64,000 nt of DNA from Agelaius tricolor (lineage: Eukaryota; Chordata; Aves; Passeriformes; Icteridae), in assembly GCA_023055355.1 (NCBI GenBank), contig JALJCS010000009.1, positions 44,856,501 through 44,920,500 on the forward strand, written 5' to 3'. Every line of letters begins with the position of its first letter. The first letter of the stretch is position 1. Below the pieces are notes generated by a model. The model ran no database searches. It was not told where the DNA came from and saw nothing but the letters and a program-made list of their open reading frames with translations. The position numbers and the translations under genes are program-made. Of the stretch, positions 1-14,700 are shown piece after piece.

Positions 1-1667
1 CAGATTACATCCGCCTCAAAGCAGCAAACCAAAGCTTTAACTTCAACTGGTAGGTTAATTGCCTGCTTGAACATCCTTTTCAACCTTGAGATGAACCTGA
101 TAATTCACCTAAAAAAGCTGAAAAGCTCGATTTATTTTTGTCCCAGTGCAGAAAATGGTATGTGTGCTCAAAGACAGTCCAGTGATGGAAATTCATATCT
201 TCTGGTGCCCCAGACTGTTAGCTGAGTTAGCATGCCAAAAAGTTCAAGTTACGCTTATCAATTTGATACAAGTAAAAATGGTGCTCTCATTGCAAACATT
301 CCTGTTGGTTTTCTTCTAAAGAAAGAAGATCTTGTGGCACTGAAGAGTGGCAAAAATGCAATTTTAATACTTCATGCTGCTGACTTGCATCCATCGTAAT
401 ATTAAAAAAGAAGGAATGCTCTGTCTTTGCAGAAAGGCCCATAATGTTCAGAGCACCTCTTTGGATGATACTACAATTTGCAAGTGTTTTCTTTCTGAAA
501 AATGGAAACTTTGAATTTTTGGGGTTGCTTTTCTAAAATATCAAAGGAAAGATAAAACCATGTACGCTTCCATGCGAAATTTCATTTTTAATTCTCATGA
601 GGTCTTGTTTTTAAATATCAAACAATACATCTTTTCTAAATCAAAAGATCTTCTGGTTGTTATAAGAAAACTCTTTTAAAAATGCACAATTAAACAGATA
701 AAAGTTTTCCACTTGACTCTGGAAAAGAGTTTTTAAGTCTCTCTGTTTTGGAATCTAAATTCTGGTATGATTTAGTAATGTCTCTTTGCTGTGCTGTATT
801 GAAAAGTCATAATTTATCTATTTAATTTACTACAATTGTACAAGAAACTTTGTAGTATCCTGAATTTTACTTTAGTCTACACCATTTCAGATGGAGAAAA
901 TTCAACAACTGAATGGCAAAACCCCGTTTATTTTAAAAATTCCCTTTTTTAGTGCCCCAGGATCACCTCTGGGATATTTCCCCCCTTCATCTCCATTGCA
1001 CAGACCCATACCCCCAGCCTGCAACCCCAAAGGGTGGGTGGCACAGGACCCCCAGAGTGCAATTGGACCCAGGTGGTTCAGCACAAAGTCAGCAGTGAGC
1101 TGTGTGTGGCTCAGCTCTGCTGGGCAAGCCCCAGCCCAGCTGCTTGCTGCTGTTTACGATAAGAGGTGACCCCACGGGAGGCAGCCTCACCCACGGAAAT
1201 GCCCCAGTTCACAGAAGTCATCGTCTTTCTGACTGTCCATGGGGTTTTCTGCTGCTTGTTTCAGTCCCCACAGTGCCAGGATGATTTTCCAGCTGTGCCC
1301 CAGAGTCACAGCTGGGGGATGCTCTGACTCCTGGTGGAGTTTACAGAACCTTCTCCCACCCAAGTCCACCTCCTTGCCACTACACCCCTTCGCACTGCAG
1401 AAACCTCTCCAGTTCATCTCCACATCTGCAAATTCCAGACCGATATCCATGAGGTGCAGCGAGAGCAAAAATTTGAGACAGACCACTGAGAAGCATTCAG
1501 CAATTCCCAAAGCTACAAACACAGCAAGGGCTCCTGGGCCAGCCACAGAAGGACAGAGAGAAACGTCTAGAGGCAAGCAAGCACATGACTACTGAAAAGG
1601 TAACAGCAAATTTCGATAGGATGTGGTGGAAACAGCAGAGGCACTGAACTGCCAACCCTACATGCTT

Positions 1668-1683
1668 AAAAAAAAAAAAAAAA
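1668..1683. repeat. A16 homopolymer
   Basis: Uninterrupted run of sixteen A in the presumed CD247 intron. No target-site duplication is evident around it. Confidence 0.9.
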
Positions 1684-2056
1684 GCCAGGGTTCGATAAAT
1701 AATTAGTTTGCATTCAAAAGTAAATGAAAACAAAAGCAACATGATACTTGAGAAAAATATGACACATTGGCAGTTCTGTAACAGACAGAACTGAGCAAAT
1801 GTTTCATGGGACTGTTTAGTTATGCAACAAGGCAGGGATGAATGCCCATTTTGGATACTTTCAAAAAAGCCAAGCCACCATTTTTGGTTTCCCACCTTCC
1901 TTCCAAGAGCCACATTTCTGCAAACTTGTTATGCTTTCAGCACTGACTAAAAATACAGAAAAAAAAATTGGATTAGACTAAGATTCTCATCCTGCTCCTT
2001 CCAAATTTCACAGTATACTCAAGGAACAGGATCCAATGTTGATATATTAATGACAA

Positions 2057-2110
2057 TTAAGTATTTAATATTTGATACTTCTTTTAAGTATTTAATATTT
2101 GAGCTTCTTT
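2057..2110. repeat. 27-bp tandem duplication
   Basis: Two adjacent 27-base copies starting TTAAGTATTTAATATTTGA (2057-2083 and 2084-2110), diverging only towards their 3' ends. A small AT-rich tandem duplication. Confidence 0.75.
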
Positions 2111-4718
2111 TGATAGGCACTGAAACACATTGAAGGTAAATGCATGTGTGATACACCCAATAAAAATCACGAGGGGAAACACTGAGCAGGGCACGGAAAT
2201 CCAGGTTAAACTGGCAACAGGCTTCAAGTGGGGGAAACACTACAACACACTTGTCTGTTTTTGTTTTAAAGAGGAAACAGTGATCTCCTCTTGTTTGCTG
2301 AGGCAGAAGGCAGCACAGCAGCAAACATGAGATTTTTTACGTATCTGAATTACACTGATCTGATTCCTCATTATTGAGTAAAACATAGCTAAGGAGACAA
2401 AGCACTGCAATACTTGTATTCAATTTAAAAAAGAGGTTTAAGAATTATGTCATTCACACAGCAGTCAGTGAATTCTAACATCATTAAAGCTGGTGCAAAC
2501 TTTGGCAGAACGTCAGATACCAACTTACATCCTTGTACTTCTGACAGGATGGAAGGGAACCCATGAGCCAAGCAGTTTACCACTGTTTGGTAAGCTCTAA
2601 AGACAATCTGCAGGGAAATAAGGTGGTCATATTCTGGAATTTTTAAAACAAAGATAAATGGTACACATTGAATGAGTTATTGCATGTCTATCATACGTCC
2701 ATGAAATTCAGTCTGATATTGCAGACTGCTTCTGTGTTGAAGACATGTTCCTAGCCTGTGTCATCTAAAAGTTTTATTCATATACTCCTATATTTCTCTG
2801 CCATTGTTGTTAAGCATGATATTAAATAGTAATATCCATATCAATTCTTACAGATCCTCAATAATCATCTCTTCAGACCCAAATTTTCACCTGCCCATCA
2901 TACTGGACCAATATTACAATATCGACAGGACCAATATTCCATCAGGTACGATACCTCCCACCTCTCTGTTCTGTGTAGCACCAGGAGAAATGATTCAGAT
3001 AAATCCATCATCCATTCCTTTGTGGAGATAATTAATAACATTTTACAGAGTAATCAGTTTAGTTATCCTCATAATCTTTTGAAAAGCTACTTTGCATTTT
3101 ACCTTTCTTTCTACATTCCTCTCTTGTGTATTTCCCAAAGAATTTCTCCTGAAACATTTTAGTCCATTGAGGTGCAGCATGAACAGATTTGTAACTGATC
3201 CCTGCTCTTCTTGTTCCTGGGGAATTAGCAGCAGATTTGCTGGTTTTGTATCATGCACAGAACTGACCCTGTAATGGTTCAATCCTAATTTTACCAGCCA
3301 GTGGAGGAACAGTAAGGATTACCTTATGTGCAAACAATGAATAACTGAAATACCTGAGCACAAAGTGTTGAAAGGTAGGAATACAAACTCTGGTGTGGAC
3401 AGTTCTGATGGCCAGCATATATCTTTATCCAAACCTATGTGCTCACCTGCAAGGAAGGTACCACTATCACAGCTTAATGCTGTATGAGATTCAACCCCAC
3501 AACCCTCATGAGATAAATCCAGAGCTCTCTCTGGGATTCTGTGCTCATCCTCATCTGTGTAAGCAAAACTTTAGGAAGGTCATTTCTACCTTTGCCTTAG
3601 GGGTCACCATCAAAGCAGTGTTTGAATCTCATCTTGCCTCTGAACCACAGCTTGGCTTCCCAGGATCATTTCTAACATGAAAAGGATGATATAAAGGTAA
3701 GTTACTGGGCTATCATCCCTACAATTCCCCCTTAACCCTATGCTTTGCTGCTTACCCTCTGATGCTTCCCCTTTTGTTCTCACCTCGGCTGTCTCTGCAA
3801 GAAGCCTAACCCTGCCAGAACATTTGCCTCGTTCTCTCCTCCCCTCCTTTTAATCTTACCCTTTCTCCCCACTCCACATGCATCCCACAGCTCCAATTTT
3901 AAATCACCCAGTAAAAAATTCCAACCAAACTCAAACCATCTGCAGCCACATAATCCAAGGTAACAGCAGAGGGCTGACTCTGCGCAAGTTTTGAGGTCCC
4001 ACTTATCTATCCCAAATGGAAGGTCTAGGTCTGTGTCCCTCACTGTGTCAGGCCAAAAAAATTCACCTGCTCTGCCTTATCCACAAAGGACCTGAACAAA
4101 TCAGGTACTTGACTGAAAAATTTTTAGGAAGTTCCTAAAAACTATCCCAGTCTACTTTTGCAGCATTTTAGCCAGCAGAGAGAAACTCCGCTGATAAAAT
4201 CCCTTTTGTTCAGAGTGCTGGGGGAAAGATGCAGGTCAGATGACTGATGTTGCTTTTCTGTATGAAAAAACCTCCTTATTTTAATGGCCATAGTAATAAA
4301 GTCTTGCCCCAGAGCCCAGCTTGAGACACAAGCTGTATATTCTCTTGGAAAGCCTCAGCATTATTAGAATACACTTATTTTTAGCATGCAGCATATTGAG
4401 GTATTTTATATATCAATGCTGTATTAAAAATAATGTAAAATAGATGTAACACATAATTATATATATTTATCTTAAATGCTTCTTTATCTATATTGGGTTG
4501 ACTAAACCAGGAGGATATAAGAAAACAGGCTATAGTAGGTTATATTGGTTTAAAGCTTGAGTTACTGAAATTGCTTAGGATATTTGGGTCATTTAAAGTT
4601 ATCCAGTAGCAATGAATAGTTGTAATATTGCCAGAATTCAGGTAGTTTAAGTTATAAAAAAATACACATGTACTATTCCCAGTACTTGAACATACTATGA
4701 AAATGAAATCAAAAGTTT

Positions 4719-4744
4719 AATACACCTGTAAAATACACCTGTAA
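4719..4744. repeat. 13-bp tandem duplication
   Basis: AATACACCTGTA is repeated twice with a 13-base period. Likely slippage; no function seen. Confidence 0.6.
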
Positions 4745-5589
4745 ATGTTATCGTATAAAAAAATCTATCATAGAATATTTACTCAAAATAACTCAGACAA
4801 AATGCAGACATTTTCTTTCCTGGGAAAAAATAAATCCAAAAAATTTTCCTGGCTGGGAGAAAAATAAATCTAAATGTAATTATTCTATTTTCCCTTAGCT
4901 ATTCAGGGAGTAACTGTCTCCCAGGAGTCCAGGTTGGCTTTTGACAAATAATAGCACAGTACATAATGAAAAATTTAAAAATACTCTTTATTTCCACTTA
5001 GCTGTAGTAAGTGGTTGGCAAAGCCTGCCAGGGTCAGACTTGAAGCAAGATTCACACTTCTGAGCAATAAGGCACTGAACAGTATTGCCCTAATACTACA
5101 GGGCCGAGATGAACAAAAAGAAGTTTATCATCCAGAGATATAACATGACAGAAACAAAAATAAAATATATTTGGAGTTATACTGCTCCAGTAAAACTGTT
5201 CCAGTAGTGAAACAGGTTACATTTGCTGAGTCCATATCACCTCTTCTTATATGTTTGCCTTTTTTAACCAAAAACCTGGAATACGAATTCATAACAAATT
5301 TTGTTGAATATATGCCAATTAAAGCATCAAGGACTCTTAACAAAAAACAAACAAACAAAAAATATAGAAGAAAACAAAACCCCAGCAATACTAAAAAGCA
5401 GTTTCATGTGAGAGAAGGATATACAAAAGAAAATCAAAATTTCCAGACAAGTCTAAAATTAGGGTATACGGGAAGTAGAAGGAGATGAGTACTGCTGTAT
5501 AATTTCATTTAAACAAACTCTTAATTTGACAAAACACATTATCCCTGTGAACTGCAGGCCTACTAATTTGTGTCCCCATTTGTTTTCTC

Positions 5590-5780
5590 TTTCAGCTGAG
5601 TCTGCAGCTCCCAGAATAAAGCTGTCACTTGAGCCAGCAGGTGCCTCCATCCCCGCCTCTGACCTACAACAGTTATGACAGAAGATTAAGAAAAACAGCC
5701 ACCCCTGGCAGCCGGGCTGGCACGTAATGAACAGTTTAACCCTGGATAAACCTAATGACAAGTGTGGGTGGCTTTGATTG
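5590..5780. promoter_or_regulatory. Candidate T-cell enhancer motif cluster
   Basis: Within 190 bases lie two E-boxes (CAGCTG at 5593, CAGGTG at 5638), a MYB-type CAACAGTTA at 5667-5675, and CTTTGAT at 5772, which is the reverse of a TCF/LEF ATCAAAG core. E-proteins, MYB and TCF1/LEF1 cooperate in thymocyte enhancers, and this lies in the presumed first intron of a T-cell gene. Each motif is short and expected by chance at some rate, so this is only a candidate. Confidence 0.22.
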
Positions 5781-8700
5781 AAATGACAAGGCAGTTTGTC
5801 ACCCGTTGCTCTGTCACAGAGATCAGCAGTGCTAGCTGAGTTTTCTGCTGAGTTGAGGGGAAAGCAGCTCGGCACTTGCGCATTTCAGAAGGAGCGTGCA
5901 AAAACACTGAAAACAAAAGGAGTCACTGTCTCGTGTTGAAGCAACTCTCTGACCCTAAACAAGTCAGCAGTGGAAGACATGCAGCCTTTAAGATGCTCTT
6001 GTGAGAAAACAGCACTGTCTCTGGAGACTGATGGAAAATTTTGAACAAAAAACCCAAACCAAACCCGCAAAGCTCTTAGTTTAAATTACCCGGAGGCTTT
6101 TGACAGAGGTACTCAGCTATCCAGTTGACCTCCACGTGAAACTCCCAACAGCAACCTGCCTTGCTGTAAGGCTTGTATTTCTCATTGATGAATGTTCAGT
6201 GCCCATAAAACGATAACAGCAAGGGTTGATTGCCATTGTAAATCATTAAATAGTCTGGAGGCCCAGCCATCAATCACTGCAGTTTTAGATGATACTGTTT
6301 ATGGTGTTACACATGCACCTGCTTAAATAGAGCAGCTGGCCTCAAAAGGCTGCATGTGCCTCAGCCCTGCAAAGACTTGTGTTTCTAGTTAACCCTAGTT
6401 TCAATTAATGCATTATTTAATACACTCCGAGGTGCAACACAATCAGAACCCAAGTGAACAAGTACCAAAGGGGTATGGCACAGAAACAGGCAATGACCAT
6501 TTGACATTCATGTGGCAAATCAGCGACAGTCCTGGATCCAAAAGGACCACAAATGGGAAAGGCATGTGCCAGCATCAAGTGACAGCCAGCACTGTGAGAG
6601 GCACCGTGGTTTTCCTGTACAAGAGGAAAATGAATATCACAACCTCAGGCCCTGTGACATTATTGAACTTATTCTCTGTATTAATTTGAAGACCGTAGCC
6701 TTACCATGGTTTCATTTTCTACACCCACACATGGCTTTCCTGAAAGCCCCTCTGATTCTGGTCCTCAACTTAAGGCAAGCCCGAAGGGGAAGACTTCAAA
6801 ACATTTTCAGCCTCTGTATCTGAAGAAAATTTATGATGGCTCTTCTGCCACCTACTCTCCCCATTCCTTTCAACACCTTGGAAAACCCCTGCTGTTTTAA
6901 ATTTAGAAACCTTTCCAGTTACAGATGCCAGCATTTTGAGGCAGTCAAATGTTCATCATGCTGCTGCTCTGCTAAGATCAGTAGCAGCCCACCTGAGGGT
7001 TGGCTACCCAGCAGTAATCCTAGGACAGACATCTGGGTTAATGCAGACACACAATCCAGTCTCACAGCAATCCCCTGGGAACTCAAGACTTTATTCCTGC
7101 TTTCCATGCGTATTTTGCTTGGAAACAACAAAATACTTCTCTATTTACATGTTGCTAGAAATAAGAAACAGAATCAAGAAGGTTGAAGGATCCACTTTCT
7201 CCACGGAAGCCTCTAATTTAATGCAACAGTTGCAGTATTGCCTTTTCAAGAGAAAAACAGACTCATAGCAAGATTTCCCTCCTGGCCATAACACCCTTCT
7301 GCCAGCTCACTGCAGAACAACACATCCATGGCGGTTTTTTTGGAAGTTATTTTCATCTTAATCCCCTTCAAATGTCAGCTGCTGATGTCCAGCTCCTCCA
7401 AGGTAAAGCCAGCTTCACTGTTTCTATCCAACAGATGGTTGCTTAAGTTAAATCCTGCTGCCTTGTGGTTTTCAGCATATCTTTAGCATTGCCAGTAACA
7501 GGGATAGTATCAGAGAGAGTACCACATTAACAACCACACTCAAACCTTGTATCTAATATCAGTTAAGGCTTTTCCAATGCCTTTTCTCACTGAAGTATCT
7601 CATTTACTCCTTATCTTTGCACATGTCCTTTTGGACTCTACTATTTAGTAAAATTTCAGCATCCCCAACATCCTCTTATGAGTCACCAAATGGATTTTAA
7701 TCATATTCTGTGTCATACTACTATGTCTGGGCTTTTCCATGCTGGACATGACACTTAGATATATCTAAGTGCTGTCAATCAGGTTGGCTTTGGTTGATCA
7801 TTTAAAAATTTCTTCCAATTTGGTGGTTGTAAAGGTATGCAGAGTATCTTACAACTCACCTACTACATTTATGCTTCAGCACTGCATTTATCTTCCATTC
7901 CTTTTCATTCTTGCTGCAACAGCTTGTGTGGAGATACTTTTCTTATCTTAATATGACTTTCTACTTATATAGCAGTTTTTGTGCAGAACCAGCAACATGA
8001 AACAACTTCCCCTTGCTTTAGCTGAAAGCTCATGAGCGAAGCTCCTGAGATACACTTTTACATAAAAAGTTTCTTTCCTGCTCTAGTCTGGTTTTCCATT
8101 CTATTAGTTCACCACAAATTCAAGCATGGAAAGATTAAATATGGTTATTTAATGGATAAAGCAAGTGGGAGTTCTGTTGCTGACTTTGACAGAGACTTTC
8201 TGAAAAACAATTAACCATTCTGCACTTTGATTTACCCCATTAGAATAGAAATTACAAGACCATACTACTTCAGGAGAGGAAGGTGAGGACCTATTATGGG
8301 TATTATTGAAATACTTCCAATTCCTAAGGAATCCTTAGATTAATGAAAGCAATGAGATGAGTAGCAAGTGCCGATCCATTAAAAGATTAAAAATAGTCTT
8401 CAGTGCAGGAGGATAATTGCTCAGACATGCTGGGAACATCATTTATTCTGCAGCATAGATGGTGTCAAGCCACATTCCCAAATCACGTTACAGCCCAGCC
8501 AAAACCAAAGGCTATCACATAATTCAGGGATGAGGTAAAGACACAAATCACAGTCCTGTCTGCCTTGCAAGACCAAACGTGTTAGACTCACTGTAATGTC
8601 AACTACCAAGAAGCTAATTTTAACATAGCTTGACATATTTGCACCATGGCTTCTTCTCTCTCTGCTTTCACAAGAGTCCATTTGTGGTGATGCTTTTAAA

Positions 8701-11700
8701 AGATGTTCCATTCATACTGCAACACTGCCCACCTGCTGAGGTGCTGATAAGGGCCAAAAGTCTGGTGTAGCCAACCTAGACTACCTTCAGCACTCACACA
8801 GCTACTTTTTCATGCACAATGCTGGGCATGGAGGTGACATCTCACATATTGAACAGGGCACTGAGGCCTCTGTCCTTCCATGAGTCCACACACCCCACCC
8901 ACCAGCAGTGGCTCTCTTGGAGAAGAGGGAATGTGACCACAACAATGACTTACACCTTGAGATAAACAACATGAGCAAGCCTCTCTGACCAAAAAAGACA
9001 CAGCAAATGTGTATTTCCTTATAGCAGAGCATCACCCCTACTCTTCCCTTATGAGAGGGCACAGACACCTAGACTTGTTTTCTTCTTGCACTCCAGTATG
9101 TCTCATTCTCATACACACAGCCACCAAGATGTAGGGTGCTGGTTTAATGGTTTGCTCTCCTGACTTATTTCTCCCCTAAGAGAACAAGCCATCAATACCT
9201 TTCTGGAGCTGACAGAACTGCCATGGATATGATCAGCTCTCCAGGTATCTCCTGTCATGAACTCAGACATTTGATTGAAGAAGAATCTAAATAAAACATT
9301 ATGTTATTTCTTAAATTTTGAGTTCAACAGGCAAGCTGTCTGTATTTAATGGTAACTGCACAGGCAGTTACTGCCACACCAGAAGCTTCAGACCTGTTAT
9401 TCAGAAAACTGGGGCTTGATGTAAATTTTAGAACCTACATGTCACAGAACTGCATTATGTTCATAGGTAAGCTGGCTAAGAAGGTCATCAGCAACAAAAA
9501 TTCAGGAATTAAACATATTCATGTCCATCATTGTTTGATGAACCCAAGCAAGAAAGCTGCTGTAAAGTCCTTTCTTTAAACTTAGTTGCAACAACCATTG
9601 ATCTTCCCGCACTCCTGACAGTTCAGAGACCCTCTATATGAAAGGATTATACAGGGGGGGAAAAAAAAACAACTTGTGTCTCACAATTCCATCAAAAGGA
9701 TCTGTACTATTCCTTTTCCGCTCACAGTTTTAAATTCTCTTGAAGCAGCAGGAGTTTTAACCAAATCTTTCTTGCAGCAGGGAGGTTATACATCTCTCAA
9801 ATAATATCAAAGGTGTTACTCCTGTCATTCAACAAATTTAGTATTTTAAAGACAGGAAATTTGCCAGCCCTAAAGTTCCAATAATGTAATTCTAAAAGAC
9901 GACAAGATGACAGGCACACACACAGAGCCTTTTTTTTTTTAATACAGGAAACGTGTGTCTAGGAGAACATCCAGGGATATACACGTAGTATGGTCAAAGA
10001 CAAATAGAATCAAAGTTAAAAAGATATTAATGAATTCACATTTCTGGATTTCTCAAGTTCTGTTTGCATTTTTTCAAACCATTTACGATTACAGAAATGA
10101 TAATAAATCTTAGATGGCAGGGAGGTAAATAACTAGGAAGACACACCCACACCATTTGATTACAGAGCACAAAATCCAGGCAGTAAAAAGGAAAGAAGTA
10201 GGAGAAAAACCGAGGAGGTTCCAGCAGCAATAGCCCTCACTGCCTTTGAAACAGTAATGCAAAGCTTAAAAAAAAGAAATATTCCATTATTCCTGATACC
10301 TGCTGAGAAAATATTATTCCCTCCACCTTGGGCTGCATGTATCTAATAGCAGAATTTCACTTACAGGAAACTGCTGTTTATCTGATAAAAGATGAAAGGT
10401 GATCAATAGATTTTGTAATTTTAATACGTCTGCAGGCTGCAGTAAACAAACTAAACACCAAAGATCATCTTTGATCCTCGTGAAATCTACATTTACAAAT
10501 GGTTTTGATAATAGACATGGAACACATTTTCATGCTGATACACCAAAGAGCACATGTGAATTTAACCATTAAATTAACATAAATATGCCTTTAGTGGGAT
10601 TGAACAAACATTGCTCTTCTTATGCACCTCTCAAATGCGTAAATTAGAACAAATTAGGACTGAGGAAGGTTTCCCTGGCAAACTTTGGCTCCTAGAGCCA
10701 ACCTAAAAAAGTCCATTCCATAAACTCAGTGATGGTACCAAGTAAGGATTTGAGTTCTTACCCCCTTTGCCCTATGCCAAAGCTATTTGGATAGTGTGAA
10801 TCCTTCTTCTGGCCCTCCTGAAGTAATTCAGCAATCAGTTTGTAGTTTGTTTTTTTTTTATAACCTGTATTCTCATTTTCATTTCATCTTCTCTCCCCCA
10901 GTGTATTTTAGGCAGCAATCATCCCCTGCACGAACACTCAAGTGGGTGTTCTTTTACATGCTGCATACAGATGTTGAAGAGGCAATGTTTTGACTAATTA
11001 TATGTAAACTCCATTCAAAGTGCCACTTGGCTTAAGGGCTCTATCACCAAATATTTCACACTTTTCCTTCTCAGCTCAAGACACCAAGACTGAAAGGCTT
11101 GGGAAAAAAAAAACCAAACCTGAAGTAGCTTTCAGTCAAACTCACGCCTGTCTGGTTCACACTCGTGACACAGAAAATAGGGAAATGCCAGGTGTGGAGT
11201 GTTTTCCCAGCCCCGTTACAGGTATTACCCTGGATAAGCCAGAGCAGGCAGACCAAGAGCTCTGCTGAAATACAGCTCCCCTCAGGCGACTGCACTCCTC
11301 AGCAGCCCCAGACCAGCGAGTTCAAGACCAAGGTGCTCTGTTTGGTGCCTGAGGCAACAGAGCTCTACACACTCAGAGCAAATAAACTGCAGCCAATCCC
11401 CAAAGGAGGGCCTTGCCTTGATGCCTGGTTAATAGTTAATGCATAGGGCAAATCCTCGGCTACCTGGGGGCAAAGCAGCACGCAGGGGGAGGCAGGCAGG
11501 CGGCTGAGAGCCGAGCTTCAACATCCACTGCAACAGCAAGAGCTACTCCCAACCAAAATATCACATTTTAACTAGCCTAAATGAGATATTTAGACATTAC
11601 AATCGTCAGGTCTTAGCACAGATGCTCCTGCAGGAGTAAGCAGTAGGTAGCTAGAATAATTGGGTTTGTATTTTTGTGATCCCAGAAAGGCTGTCTCTAA

Positions 11701-14700
11701 ACAACACTTGGTTGCCAACCAGGCTAAACATCATCACGTTAAGAGCTGTGACAGATGCATGTGTGGTATGGAGAGCAATAAATGTTCTTCAGCTCTCAAG
11801 CACATTTCCTAAAGAGCTCCAGCTTCTTTGTATCTGTGAAATAACACACAGACACTATTTTTTTCTCTCTATCCCCACTTGAGGAAGACTAACAGCACAT
11901 CCATAACTAATTTTTACTTTCTTAATCTTTATTTTACTTTTTACTCTCATCAGTTCAATTGAGTTTTGAATAACAAAGGCATTTTAAAAAGTGGGAATGG
12001 AAATAGTTTGCTGTTTTCCCATGGCAACTCAGGGCTGTCCTGTAAGCAGGACATGTTACTGTGTGTGTGAATGTAGCAGCAAATTAGATGCAGGCACTAT
12101 TTAAATTTCCTAGATATAATTTTCTTATTTAATTTCCTATATATATAGCACATTGCTCTGGAGAGTCCAAAGGATGCTTGATAGATCTCAGCTTTCAAAG
12201 CACCATCATGAAATAGGCAAATAAACCTCTGTGTTGATTAATCAAATTCTAAAGTACCATATAGTCTTCAGGACCATGTGTGTTAACACTTTCTAAGTGT
12301 TTTTGTGTATTGACAATCAGATAAGTAATGTACAATTAACAAAAAAGGCCAAAGTATGGCCCATTTTAGCTGGAATTAAGCTGGAATTTATTGTTCCAGT
12401 TTATTGGAAAGCCTACACACATTCCAGTGGATTTCTAAAGGTTGCAGAGTAAATCATCAACCACAAGTACAAAACCTGCAACCCCATTTTTCTATTTTCT
12501 TGCCTTATCTAAAACCAGCCCTGTTTCATTAGGGGGAGAAAGACCATTGGGGATGATTGGAATTGCCAGAATTATCTACAAATCCTTCAAAAAAGATTCC
12601 AAAGTTCAAACTGCCCGATTTAAAAATGTTACATTTCATTCATATTGATTTTTCTTAGTATCTTAATAGCCATCTTCCTAATCAGATGGATTAAAAAGCA
12701 CCAGATGAAACTTTCAAAATAATCAGAACTACAACAAAACAAGATAATGAGGAGTTAAAGATGAAAACCTCAAAACAAAACTGCCTTAGGAATTATACCT
12801 TTTTTAACTGCAGATCTCATTAAACTGCTTTGTATAATCATTTATACATGCAAATTGACAAATAAATGCTAGATAATATAACTACTTATAGGCACTCATT
12901 TCCTTGTGCATAAGATATCTTCTAACTATGGATGAGGCTGAACACTATCCTGTTTAAATATAGTGTGACCCTAAAACTTCAAAAGAGATGAAGACCCCAC
13001 TGAAGCCAAAGGCACAGAATGAGAAACTTTCTCCTTCCCAAGTGGTTGGCATATACTGCAGTCTTTATGGAGGTGGCAGCAGCTCACAAAAACATCACTA
13101 AATTGGTTTCCAGCTATCTGATAACAGCACCTTTCCTCCAGCACAGATCTTTGTGTGAGCTGCAAAAGCCTGGCTGAGCAGCTGGGTAAATGCCCAGCAG
13201 TTTGTCTGAAGCAAAACTCCTGCTAACACCATTGGGTAGCTGCCTAAGCAAGATAGCCAAATTAGTTGTAAATTAGCTATGCTTAAATAAGTGGCACTTA
13301 CTAAAAACTGACATGAACTAATTAGAAGGGGAAAGTTTGACAGAAATTAATTACCAACCCCACATTACAGTCACAGCACATCTAGAGGTGATACTGCTTG
13401 CCAGATCTTTTTAAATACCTGAAGCCCTCCAGATAATCCTTCTGTTCAGGAAAGGTCAGCACATGTGCTGGGTTTTCTCCGACTGCCTCTGCTGATCAAA
13501 TTTCATGTTGCTGAATCCCTGAGACCCCTGCATATCTTTAAGATTTGCTAGCCATCATCTAACTCTTCCAGTCTTCAATAATTTCATGTGGTTTCAGCAA
13601 TGGCAGAACCATCCATATATAAGCATATACTATCAGTCCTCATAATAATACTATTTTTATATAACCAGGCATGAGGGACAGCCCCACCTCTGTGCATCAT
13701 TTTGCAGAGTCTCTCTCACAGGAACCTGCTCAGTGATCCTGGTTGTGCTGGAATAGAGATGCCACTAAAGAGAGCACAACAATTTTTGCCAGTGTGGATG
13801 GGAAAACTCTTAGGAGACACATACCCCGTTAATTGACTGCAAAGGATTAAACTGATTCTGTAAAATACTACAGCTGAGGCTGAGATTTTTTAGTAGGTTT
13901 GTCAAGCTCATCAGGAGCAAATTCTGATGACCCATTAACCAAGGAATTTTTCTGGACTCCGTTAGAATCTCTCACCAAAATCAAGAGTCTCTCAAATGGC
14001 TTAGCATGTGGGAGCCCCGTTCAAGTTCCTGCTCCAAACCATTCAGAATTAAGAACTGGATCTACATTTCCCTCTTCCCAATGCAGAACACAAATTGCTC
14101 ACTGACTTTTTGGTGTCTCACAAAAATACTTTGGAAGGATTCTGATTAACCTAATAGAAAATAGAAGGGGGTGGTATGGGGGAAGTGTTAAGGTATTTTG
14201 AAGTTTTGCAGAAATTGCTTCCCTTTTAGCTCTGTTTTAAACCTGATATTTGTTCTACTACAACCATTATGTCTAACATAAACATTTGGTTCAGGATGTA
14301 AAAAGAAGAGCAAGAGAGAAAGGGGGCAAACCTGTTAGCTACTTCTTTGCAGCTGAGGAAGATAAAATCAGAGAAAAACACTTTGGAAAAGATGTTACCA
14401 CAAGATAGGGCTGAAGGTTCATATCCGTAACTTCTTTAAGAGAGTTATAAGAAGAAGAAAAAAAGTTGTCTCAAACCTGAAAATAAGCAGTTCTCCTTTT
14501 CCATCAGGAGAGACATAGCTAACAGCAGAAACAAATGCATTGTAGTGCAGCTCGGTTTTGAGTCAAGTAGTGAAATAACATCTGAATTATTAGGAAAAAC
14601 AAGATTAATTTAGTTGCATGAATAGGAGAGGGAAAATAATACTTCTGCCTAGTTCACATTAATACTGAGACATCTGAAATTTAGGAGAGAATTCAAACCA

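Noticed and set aside
6335..6385. Minus-strand GCACATGCAG resembling the last ITAM end (HMQ) of CD247
   Set aside because: The preceding TYDAL-type ITAM sequence is absent, and the short match is expected by chance.
11625..11636. 12-bp palindrome CTCCTGCAGGAG
   Set aside because: About 16 perfect 12-bp palindromes are expected by chance in a window of this size.
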